Source: Parafrankia irregularis
Lineage (GTDB): Bacteria > Actinomycetota > Actinomycetes > Frankiales > Frankiaceae
Direction: 5' to 3'
DNA: 64,000 nt
NCBI RefSeq assembly: GCF_001536285.1
Contig: NZ_FAOZ01000022.1
Coordinates: 78,358-142,357 of the forward strand
The notes beneath the pieces are model-generated. The model was not told the DNA's origin, did not search any database, and saw nothing but the letters and a program-made list of their open reading frames with translations. The first letter of the stretch is position 1; every line of letters starts with the position of its first letter. Made by a program: the position numbers and the translations under genes. Of this stretch, positions 43,001-50,421 are shown in pieces.

Positions 43001-43240
43001 GTGATCACGATGTACACCACTCCCTGGTGTGGCTACTGCGTTCGGCTGAAGGGCCAGCTCGACCGCGCGGGTGTGGAGTACGTGACGATCGACATCGAGC
43101 AGGACCCGACAGCCGAGCAACTCGTCCGCAATGCGAACAACGGCAACGCGACCGTGCCGACCGTGGTCTTCGCCGATGGGACGGTGATGACCAACCCGTC
43201 CCTCCGCCAGGTCACCGAGAAAGTCGCTTCTGCCGCATAA
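43001..43240 (+). CDS. mrx1: Mycoredoxin (glutaredoxin-like, CGYC)
   Basis: The 79-residue thioredoxin-fold protein opens MYTTPWCGYC, giving the CxxC active site, followed by VDIEQDP-like TIDIEQDPTAEQ and the cis-proline motif TVPTVVFADG. It resembles mycobacterial mycoredoxin-1, which reduces protein-mycothiol disulfides. GTG 43001 follows GGAGG; the longer frame from 42938 lacks support. It lies back to back with uvrD2 and links to the SigR/RsrA mycothiol stress system at 9.1-10.3 kb. Confidence 0.92.
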   Translation: MITMYTTPWCGYCVRLKGQLDRAGVEYVTIDIEQDPTAEQLVRNANNGNATVPTVVFADGTVMTNPSLRQVTEKVASAA

Positions 43241-43353
43241 CGGATACGCAGGGCGACAACACTGCGGGAGTTCACGCCTTCCCGACGCACACACGGCCGG
43301 CTCTTGGGACGGTGTCCGTCACTGCCCGTGAACTTTGTGGGAGAGTTCGGCCT

Positions 43354-44901
43354 GTGTCGTCAGCACCTTCAGGACTCCCGTGGAGCACGGTCGACGCCGC
43401 GCTGAGAGCCACGCACGCACTCCACCAGATGGAGCAGGCATGCCTCATCGCGGTGTCGGGGACCCAGGCCGTCTACCTACGGGTGAGTGGGCCGATCCCC
43501 GAGTTGGTTGCCGGGCTGAGAGTTCCGCGTGCCCGGTGTCTACCTGCCCGAATGCTGGATGGGGCCGCCGCCGCGGGGTCCCGGGCCGACCAGGACCCGG
43601 CCCTGGCCGACACCGTCGAGGTGGAGCGGTTCGGCGTCCACAGCCACGTCTCGATGCCTCTCGTCGGGCCGGACGGCGCGGTGCTCGGCATCATCACCGG
43701 CCTCGACCGGTCATCGATCGCCATCCCGCCGGAATCACTCGGAGTACTGCGGGCAATCGCGGACAGTCTGGGAGCGTCGGAGGCGCTACGGGACCAACTG
43801 ACCCGCGAGGCCCGCTTCGAGGTTGCTGCCAGTAACGGCTCCGAGGGTGCCCAGCCCAGCGTGAGTGCCCAGCCCGGCACGAGCGCCGTGCCTGCGGCCG
43901 TCGCCGCGCCCGGAACCGGCGACACACGAGGAACCGGCGATGTTCCCGGAGGCGGCCAGCTGCCGACGGCACCCGGCGAGGCCGGGCCCGGGCAGGACGG
44001 CCAGCCAGGCCCCGGTACGGGCCGGAACGGACCACACCCCGGGCACCCTGAGCCGTCGCCGGAATCAGCGGCAGGCAACGGGCCCCGGGTGACCCCCGAG
44101 GTTCTCGCCCGCGCCCCGCGCCCCGGCCCCGCCGCCCGGCCGGGCGCCCCGCGCCCCGCGCCGCCGAAGTCGGGCCCGCCGCGCCCGGGCGCGGCTCGCG
44201 GCCCGAGCGGAACGGCAGGCCCGGGCAGCAGGACCGGATCCGGCGCCTCGGACATGCGGCTGCGGCGGGCATCGGCCGGCTGGATCGTGGAAGGCCCGGG
44301 ACCCGAGATCCGGCCAGTCGGCGATCTCGTCTCCGCGATGGTCCTGGCCGACCTGCTCGCCGAGGATCTCAGCCCGCCGGGCCGGCCCCGACGGGCCGAC
44401 CGCGATCTCAGCGAGACCGAGCAGCTGCGCCTGTCAGTGATCCAGCTCGAGCACGCGCTGGCCTCCCGGGTCATCGTCGAGCAGGCGATCGGGGTGCTGG
44501 CCGAGCGCAACCACATCAAGCCCAGGGATGCCTTCGAGCGGCTGCGACGCACCGCCCGAGGCATGGGCAGACGGGTGCACGACCTGGCCCGGCAGGTGGT
44601 CGAGTCGGTGGGCGACCCGCGGATCACCCTGCCGGGCGAGCTCGGCCGCGGCGGCGCCACCGGGTCTGGGCCCGGTCCCGGGCCGACGCCCGGCAGCCCG
44701 GGCAGCCCCGGACCCGGTCCCGCCCCTGGCTCCGGTGCCGGACCCGGCCCCGGCAGCCCGAGCGGTTCCGGCGGCGGCCCGCCCCGCCCCAGCCCGCCCC
44801 GCGCCCAGCCGCCGCTGACCTCACCGGCCCTGCCCCCGCGGGTCAGGCGGACTCGACGACGCCAAGCTCGACGTCGCCGAGCACCCGCACCGCTTCGGTG
44901 A
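43354..44901 (+). CDS. GAF-ANTAR antitermination regulator
   Basis: The 515-residue protein has an N-terminal GAF-like sensor (about 10-150, including FGVHSHVSMPLVGPDGAVLGIITGLD) and a long Pro/Gly-rich disordered linker. A C-terminal ANTAR RNA-binding domain follows (LRLSVIQLEHALASRVIVEQAIGVLAERNHIKPRDAFERLRRTARG). ANTAR domains bind paired hairpins in nascent RNA to prevent termination. GTG 43354 follows GGGAGAG. The last 20 residues come from sequence antisense to the M16 gene, with a 59-bp tail-to-tail overlap. PdtaS at 816 is a conceivable signalling partner, but this protein has no receiver domain, so the link is speculative. Confidence 0.85.
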   Translation: MSSAPSGLPWSTVDAALRATHALHQMEQACLIAVSGTQAVYLRVSGPIPELVAGLRVPRARCLPARMLDGAAAAGSRADQDPALADTVEVERFGVHSHVSMPLVGPDGAVLGIITGLDRSSIAIPPESLGVLRAIADSLGASEALRDQLTREARFEVAASNGSEGAQPSVSAQPGTSAVPAAVAAPGTGDTRGTGDVPGGGQLPTAPGEAGPGQDGQPGPGTGRNGPHPGHPEPSPESAAGNGPRVTPEVLARAPRPGPAARPGAPRPAPPKSGPPRPGAARGPSGTAGPGSRTGSGASDMRLRRASAGWIVEGPGPEIRPVGDLVSAMVLADLLAEDLSPPGRPRRADRDLSETEQLRLSVIQLEHALASRVIVEQAIGVLAERNHIKPRDAFERLRRTARGMGRRVHDLARQVVESVGDPRITLPGELGRGGATGSGPGPGPTPGSPGSPGPGPAPGSGAGPGPGSPSGSGGGPPRPSPPRAQPPLTSPALPPRVRRTRRRQARRRRAPAPLR

Positions 44902-46282
44902 TCTTCGACGCGTCGCCCACGAGAACGGTCACCAGCCCGGTCGGCGCCAGCAGCTCCGCCGAGACGGCCTGGACCGCCTCCGCGGTGACCTCGGTCAGCG
45001 CCTGTGGATGGTCCCGCAGGTACTCCACGCCGACGCCCGCACCCGACAGCCCGGACAGCGTCCCGGCGAGCCCGGCCGCGGTGGCGCCCGACAGCGCGAG
45101 CGTGCCGATGAGGTACTGACGGGCGGCGTCCAGCTCCTCCGCGGTGGGTGGCAGCAGCGCCATCCGGCCGAGCTCGTAGTAGATCTCCAGCAGCGCCGGC
45201 CCGGTCACGTCGGTGGAGACCTCCGCGCCGACGGTGAACCGGGAACCCGCCTGGTAGTGCTCGACCGAGCTGCGCGGCGAGTAGGTGTACCCCTTGTCCT
45301 CACGGATGTTGGAGACGAGCCGCGAGCTGAAGTAGCCACCGAAGATCGTGCTGGCGAGCCGCAACGCCGGATGCGCCTGCGCGGCGCGGTTCAGCGCCCG
45401 CCCGCCGAGCCGGATGTTCGTCTGCACCGCACCCGGCCGGTCGACGATCACGATTCGGCCCGGCGTCGGCACCGGCGCGGTCGGGTGCCCCGCGGCGGCG
45501 GTGCCCTGCCACGCTCCGAGGGTCGCCTCGACGGCGTCCAGCGCCTGCTGGGGATCGACGTCCCCCACGATGGTGAGAATCGCGCCGCCGGGGCAGACCC
45601 CGGTGGCGTGCAGGGACCGCACGCGCTCGACACCGACCTCGGCGAGCAGCGCCGGCGGGTTGATGGCGCTGCCGTAGACGTGGTCGCCGAACATCCGGCG
45701 CAGCAGCGCCTCGCGAGCGATCACCGACGGCTGGCTGAACGCGGTCGTCGTCTCCTCGACGACCCGCTCGCGCTCGCCGACGAACTCGTCCTCCGGGTAG
45801 CTCGCCGAGGTCAGGACGTCGGCGATCAGCGCGAGCAGCGGCTTCAGACTGGTGGCGAGCGCGGAGCTGACGATGGCCAGCCGGTCGGCGTCGACACCGG
45901 CCCGCAGCGAGCCGCCCAGGGCCTGCACCGCCGTCGCCAGCCCGACCCGGTCATACCGGCCCGAACCGGTGAGGATGGTCTCCGCCAGCAGCTCGGCCTC
46001 GGCCTGGTAGGCCGCGCCCGCGCCGGCGAACGGAATCCGCAGCCGCAGCTCCACCAGCGGGACGCTCGCCCGGGCGACCACGTCGACCCGCAGGCCGTTG
46101 GCCAGGGTGCGCCCGACGACAGCCGGCAGCTCGTTCTGCACGGTGGGCGCGACCGCGGGGATCACCGAGCCGGCAGCGGACCCGGCGGCGCTCTCGCCGG
46201 CCGCGGCCTCGCCGGTCTGGGGCTGGTCGTCCGTCCCGGTCTGGGCGGTCGTTGTCACCGTGCCTCCTTGTGCCGCGCTCAC
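44843..46282 (-). CDS. M16 peptidase-like protein, non-catalytic partner
   Basis: The 479-residue protein has the M16 fold, including ALLRRMFGDHVYGS and IFGGYFSSRLVSNIREDKGYTYSPRSSVEH. It lacks the zinc motif HxxEH in the N-terminal domain (the region reads AEAELLAETILTG), so it is probably the structural subunit. It pairs with the catalytic protein encoded directly upstream, whose stop overlaps this start (GTGA). This tandem inactive-active pair is common for the bacterial M16 family. The first 45 residues are low-complexity. No signal peptide is evident. Confidence 0.86.
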   Translation of the reverse strand: MSAAQGGTVTTTAQTGTDDQPQTGEAAAGESAAGSAAGSVIPAVAPTVQNELPAVVGRTLANGLRVDVVARASVPLVELRLRIPFAGAGAAYQAEAELLAETILTGSGRYDRVGLATAVQALGGSLRAGVDADRLAIVSSALATSLKPLLALIADVLTSASYPEDEFVGERERVVEETTTAFSQPSVIAREALLRRMFGDHVYGSAINPPALLAEVGVERVRSLHATGVCPGGAILTIVGDVDPQQALDAVEATLGAWQGTAAAGHPTAPVPTPGRIVIVDRPGAVQTNIRLGGRALNRAAQAHPALRLASTIFGGYFSSRLVSNIREDKGYTYSPRSSVEHYQAGSRFTVGAEVSTDVTGPALLEIYYELGRMALLPPTAEELDAARQYLIGTLALSGATAAGLAGTLSGLSGAGVGVEYLRDHPQALTEVTAEAVQAVSAELLAPTGLVTVLVGDASKITEAVRVLGDVELGVVESA

Positions 46283-47619
46283 GCGGCGCCTGCCCGCAGC
46301 TCCAGCACCGCGCGGCCCTGCGCCCGCAGCGCGCCGGCGGCGGCCGCGACGGCCTCGCCGGTGACGTCCGCGAGCAGCCCGGGCAGCTCGTTGAGCAGTT
46401 CGGGACGACCGTGGTGCAGCTCGAAGGTGGCGATCTTCAGGGCGCGACCGAGCGCGTCGTCGGACTCCCGCAGGATGCCGGCGGCGACCTGGGCCCGCAC
46501 CCGCTCGAGCTCGCCGGGCTCAAGCCCGTTCTCGGCGATGCGGTCGAGCTCCTCGTCGACGGCGGCGAGCACCCCGTCGGCGCTGGAGTCGCCGGCGTGG
46601 CGGGCCTCCAGCGTGAGCAGCAGCGGGTCCCGCTGGTCGAACGGGTCCCCGAAGGTGCCGACATAGGTGCTGATCGCCGTCACCGAACGGTCCTTCTGGA
46701 CGAGCCGCCGTTCCAGCCGGCTCGCGTCGCCCGTCGTGAGCACGTCGGTCAGCAGGTGGGTCGCGAGGAACGCCGGCAGGTCCCGGTCGGGATCGGGCAC
46801 CCGGTAGCCGACCGCGAGCGCGGGACGGGGTGCCAGCCGGTCGGTCAGGACCTCGCGGCGCTCCTCGGCCCGCATGGGCTCGGCGAAGCTGCGCCGCGGC
46901 GGCACCGCCCGGGCCGGGATCACCCCGAAGTACCGCTCGACGAGCTCCAGGGCCTGGTCGGGGTCGAACTCGCCGACGATGGTCAGGATCGCGTTGCCCG
47001 GCGCGTAGAACTTCTCCCAGAAGTCCGCGGCGTCGTCGAGGCTCGCGGCCTCCAGCTCCGAGAAGTCGCCGTACCCGTTGTGGGCGTTGGGGAAGGTGTC
47101 GAACGCGACCGGGGGAAGCGTGATCCAGGGGAACCCGCCGTAGGGCCGGTTCATCACGTTGACCCGGATCTCCTCCTGGACCACGGCGATCTGGTTGTCC
47201 AGGTTCTCCCGGGTGATCCTCGGCGCGCGCATCCGGTCGGCCTCGAGGAACAGCGCCCGCTCCAGCGCGCCCGAGGGCAGCAGCTCGAAGTAGTCCGTGT
47301 GGTCGGGGTGCGTCGAGCCGTTGAAGATGCCCCCGGCGGCCTGCACGTACTTGGGATGCTCAGCCTTGCCCACGTGCTCGCTGCCCTGGAACATCAGGTG
47401 CTCGAACAGGTGGGCGAACCCGGTGCGGCCCTCCGGCTCCGAGCGGAAGCCGACGTCGTAGTGGACCGCGACGGCCACCACGGGGGCGGTGCGGTCCGGG
47501 GCGAGCAGGACCCGCAGCCCGTTGGCGAGCGTCACCCGCCGCAACGGGTAGGAGGGGGACGGCAGGGCGGCCCTCACCGCGCTGGGCGGGGGCGGACCGG
47601 CGGTCGAAGGCGAGGACAC
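46279..47619 (-). CDS. M16 zinc metallopeptidase, catalytic subunit
   Basis: The 446-residue protein has the inverted zinc motif HLFEH (HxxEH) in GFAHLFEHLMFQGSEH and the downstream glutamate in the QEEIRVNVMNRPYGG region. It also has the typical ILTIVGEFDPDQALELVERYFG. It is the active member of the pair and probably degrades peptides in the cytosol or at the membrane. The long frame is preceded by 26 residues of low complexity. The gene is followed without gap by the non-catalytic partner and preceded by a gap containing a 16-bp tandem repeat array. Confidence 0.9.
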   Translation of the reverse strand: MSSPSTAGPPPPSAVRAALPSPSYPLRRVTLANGLRVLLAPDRTAPVVAVAVHYDVGFRSEPEGRTGFAHLFEHLMFQGSEHVGKAEHPKYVQAAGGIFNGSTHPDHTDYFELLPSGALERALFLEADRMRAPRITRENLDNQIAVVQEEIRVNVMNRPYGGFPWITLPPVAFDTFPNAHNGYGDFSELEAASLDDAADFWEKFYAPGNAILTIVGEFDPDQALELVERYFGVIPARAVPPRRSFAEPMRAEERREVLTDRLAPRPALAVGYRVPDPDRDLPAFLATHLLTDVLTTGDASRLERRLVQKDRSVTAISTYVGTFGDPFDQRDPLLLTLEARHAGDSSADGVLAAVDEELDRIAENGLEPGELERVRAQVAAGILRESDDALGRALKIATFELHHGRPELLNELPGLLADVTGEAVAAAAGALRAQGRAVLELRAGAA

Positions 47620-47740
47620 ATCGCCACGCTACTGCCCGCGCCGGTTGGGCGGCCACGTTCGGCAGCATCACCTCACCGCACCGTCCCCGGGCGGAGACGA
47701 GAAGACTACGAAAGGACGATTCGCGGCAGGTACGGGACGA

Positions 47741-47884
47741 CCACACCGTGGCATGGCCACACCGTGGCATGGCCACACCGTGGCATGGCCACACCGTGGC
47801 ATGGCCACACCGTGACATCGCCACACCGTGACATCGCCATGCCGTGACGTCGCCATGCCGTGACGTCGCCGCTCCGTGGCACGC
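47741..47884. repeat. 16-bp tandem repeat array, eight full copies plus one partial
   Basis: Unit CCACACCGTGGCATGG occurs four times identically (47741-47804). Two copies read CCACACCGTGACATCG, two read CCATGCCGTGACGTCG, and the last is degenerate. Divergence rises in pairs from left to right. Each intact unit carries an internal CCAC/GTGG inverted repeat. The 16-bp period is not a multiple of three, so it is not coding. It fills the upstream gap of the M16 operon. Confidence 0.95.
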
Positions 47885-47902
47885 CCCCACACGGCCGCAC
47901 CG

Positions 47903-48166
47903 TCAGCGCGGGTGCCGGGCCCCTGCAGCCGAGACCAGGAAGACGAGCAGCGCGGCGATGGCCACCTGCAGCACCAGTGTGAGCAGCCAGCCCGCGTCGA
48001 TACCGGAGGCGACCACCAGGCCCAGCGCGGCGCCGAGCAGGCCGATGAGCACCGTCATCAGGCAGCCGATCGGCGCCCGGCGGCGCGCCGGGACCACGAG
48101 CCGGCCGAGCAGGCCGATCACACAGCCAGTGATCAGCGCACTGATGATGCCGGTCGGTGTCTCCAC
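47903..48166 (-). CDS. GlsB/YeaQ/YmgE-type small membrane protein
   Basis: The 87-residue protein has three hydrophobic segments. The family signature is ALITGCVIGLLGRLVVPARRRAPIGCLMTVLIGLLGAALG, with a glycine-rich helix followed by a basic loop. The family (transglycosylase-associated, stress-related) has no firm function. GTG 48166 is chosen because the first helix begins right after it; upstream sequence is charged and not similar. It is divergent from the PucR gene. The tandem repeat array lies just beyond its stop. Confidence 0.75.
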   Translation of the reverse strand: METPTGIISALITGCVIGLLGRLVVPARRRAPIGCLMTVLIGLLGAALGLVVASGIDAGWLLTLVLQVAIAALLVFLVSAAGARHPR

Positions 48167-48326
48167 GACGTCATTCTCGCTCCCACGACGCGCCCGCCAC
48201 ACCCCGCCGCCGCCCTTACACCACCCCCGTGCCGACCGACCCTTCCCACAGGCCGGACGTCCCGGCAGGCGGGCTTCCCGGCGGGCCGGCCAGCCGGGGC
48301 GCCGGGACGCAGGCGAGACTGTCCGA

Positions 48327-49574
48327 GTGGGAAAGTTTCCGCCCGGGCTGAGTGAATCCCTCGCCCATGGGCTGGAACAGCTGGGCGAGGAGATCATCGC
48401 GGCGATCGCCGCCGAGGTCCCCGCCTACGCCCGTCCGCTGGAAGGCTCGTTCGGGCGGGGCGTGCGCCGCGGCGTCGAGGAGGCCCTCGCCCGGTTCCTC
48501 GCGCTCGTCGAGGCCGGGCCGGGCGCCGCCGGTGACCTGGCCACCAGCCGGGACGTCTACGTCCGGCTGGGGCGCGGCGAGGTGCGCGCCGGGCGTTCCC
48601 TGGACAACCTGCTCAGCGCCTATCGGGTCGGTGCCCGGATCTCCTGGCGCCGGCTCGGGGAGGCCGCCCGCCACGCCGGCCTCGACGCCGGCGGCCTCGT
48701 GGCGCTCGCCGAGATGATGTTCGCCTACATCGACGGGATCTCGGCCGCGTCCGCGGACGGCTACGCGCTCGCCCAGTTCGAGGTCGCCGGCGAGCGCGAG
48801 CGCCTGTGGGACCGGCTGGGCGAGATGCTGCTCTCCGGCACGGACGCGGCGACCATCGAGCACGCCGCCAGCACCGGCGCGGTCCGGCTGCCCGAGCGGA
48901 TGGCGGCCGTCCTGGTTCCCGAGGGGCCCGACGAGCAGCTGCCCTCACGGCTGTCCACCGGCTGCCCGCGGACCAGCCACGGGTCCGACTTCTGGCTGTT
49001 CCTGGGAGACGCCCAGGAACCGTCCCGGCGGCTGTGGCTGGCCGATCGGCTCGCCGGGGCCGGGGCGGTGGTCGGGCCGTGCGTCGCCTGGCAGCAGATC
49101 ACGACCAGCGTGGAGCGGGCCAGCTTCGCCCGGGCTGCGCTGCTCGCCGGGCGGCTGCCCGCCGCTGCCGGGCCGGAGCCGCTGTTCACCGACGACCACC
49201 TCGCCGGCCTGGTGCTGGCCCGCGACCCGGGCCTGCTCGACGACCTGGCCCGGCGCCGGCTCGGGCCACTCGCCACGCTCCCCGAACGCACCCGCTCCCG
49301 CCTCGCGGAGACCCTCCTGTGCTGGCTGGCCCTGCACGGCCAGCGCCGGCTGGTGGCCGAACGGCTGCATATTCACCCGCAGACCGTCCGCTACCGGGTG
49401 GGACAGCTGCGGGAGCTGTTCGGTACCACCCTGGACGACCCCGAGGCACGGTTCGAGCTGGAGCTGCTCCTGCGGGCGACCATCGGGCTGCGTCCGGGCG
49501 GCCCCGCGGAGCCACCCGGCCCCGAGAACACCTCCGGCACCGGGTCGGGCCCGGGGATCAGTCCCGGTCCCTGA
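48327..49574 (+). CDS. PucR/CdaR-family helix-turn-helix regulator
   Basis: The 415-residue protein has an N-terminal helical RsbRD-like region (SLAHGLEQLGEEIIAAIAAEVPAYARPL). A middle domain of low recognisability and a C-terminal PucR-type HTH (LLCWLALHGQRRLVAERLHIHPQTVRYRVGQLRELFG) follow. Target genes are unknown. GTG 48327 begins the conserved part; the frame is open upstream to 47844 but crosses the repeat array and the opposing GlsB-like gene. Its stop is close to the downstream phosphodiesterase-like gene, which may be co-transcribed or have its own promoter. Confidence 0.8.
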   Translation: MGKFPPGLSESLAHGLEQLGEEIIAAIAAEVPAYARPLEGSFGRGVRRGVEEALARFLALVEAGPGAAGDLATSRDVYVRLGRGEVRAGRSLDNLLSAYRVGARISWRRLGEAARHAGLDAGGLVALAEMMFAYIDGISAASADGYALAQFEVAGERERLWDRLGEMLLSGTDAATIEHAASTGAVRLPERMAAVLVPEGPDEQLPSRLSTGCPRTSHGSDFWLFLGDAQEPSRRLWLADRLAGAGAVVGPCVAWQQITTSVERASFARAALLAGRLPAAAGPEPLFTDDHLAGLVLARDPGLLDDLARRRLGPLATLPERTRSRLAETLLCWLALHGQRRLVAERLHIHPQTVRYRVGQLRELFGTTLDDPEARFELELLLRATIGLRPGGPAEPPGPENTSGTGSGPGISPGP

Positions 49575-49631
49575 CGGGTGTCCCGCCGGTTCGGGGCGGC
49601 CGACACCGGCGAGCGCGCTACGGTCGGTGCT

Positions 49632-50411
49632 GTGCGGGTCGGGTCCTTCAACGCGATGCACGGGCTGTCCCTCGCGGACGGCCGGGTAGAGGCGGAGCGC
49701 TTCACCACCGCGGTCGCGGACCTGGACTGCGACGTGCTGGGCCTGCAGGAGATGGACCTCGCGCAGCCACGGTCCGGCGGCGGTGACCAGGCCGCCACCG
49801 CGGCGACGGCGCTGGGGGCCTCCGACGGCGGCTGGCGGTTCGCCCCCACCGTCTACGGAACGCCCGGGCACCGCTGGCGCCCCGCGGACGGCCGGCGGGC
49901 CGAGAACGAGCCCGCCTACGGCATCGCGCTGGTCAGCCGCCTGCCGGTGCGCCGCTGGTGGGTGGTTCCGCTGGGCCGGTCGCCGGTCCGCTCCCCGGTC
50001 CTGGTTCCGGGGACGTCCCGGCGGGTGCGGATGATCCTGCTCGACGACGAGCCACGGGTGGCTCTGGCCGCCGTCGTCGAGACCGCGAGCGGACCGCTCA
50101 CCGTGGTGACCACCCATCTCTCCTTCGCGCCGGGCTGGAACGCCTGGCAGCTGCGCAGGCTGGTCGAGCGGCTGCGCGAGGTCGACGGACCCGTCCTGCT
50201 GCTCGGTGACCTGAACCTGCCGGGCCGGCTGCCGACCTGGTTCACCGGCTGGCGCCGCCTCGCCGCCCACCGCACCTACCCGGCGCACGCGCCCCGGGTG
50301 CAGCTCGACCACGTCCTGGCCCGCGGCCCGGTCGGCACCGTCGCCGCCAGCGAGGCGCGCCGCACCGCGGTCTCCGACCACCTCGCCCTGCTGGTCGACA
50401 TCCGCCGCTGA
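49632..50411 (+). CDS. Endonuclease/exonuclease/phosphatase family protein
   Basis: The about 259-residue protein shows the EEP fold motifs: VRVGSFNAMHG (start), GLQEMD (metal Glu), VTTHLSF, LLGDLNLP and SDHLALLVDI at the C-terminus. This is an active-site-complete metal-dependent phosphodiesterase or nuclease; the substrate is unknown. GTG 49632 is favoured because TACGGT ends 7 nt before it and the family start lies there. GTG 49578, 4 bp after the PucR stop, would add 18 residues. It runs convergently towards adnB with a 10-bp gap. Confidence 0.78.
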   Translation: MRVGSFNAMHGLSLADGRVEAERFTTAVADLDCDVLGLQEMDLAQPRSGGGDQAATAATALGASDGGWRFAPTVYGTPGHRWRPADGRRAENEPAYGIALVSRLPVRRWWVVPLGRSPVRSPVLVPGTSRRVRMILLDDEPRVALAAVVETASGPLTVVTTHLSFAPGWNAWQLRRLVERLREVDGPVLLLGDLNLPGRLPTWFTGWRRLAAHRTYPAHAPRVQLDHVLARGPVGTVAASEARRTAVSDHLALLVDIRR

Positions 50412-50421
50412 CCGCGGGCCG

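Noticed and set aside
44843..46282. Active M16 peptidase
   Set aside because: The HxxEH zinc motif is missing; it is more likely the partner of the catalytic subunit at 46279.
47741..47884. CRISPR-like array
   Set aside because: The units are contiguous 16-bp repeats without spacers, and no cas gene is near. It is a tandem repeat.
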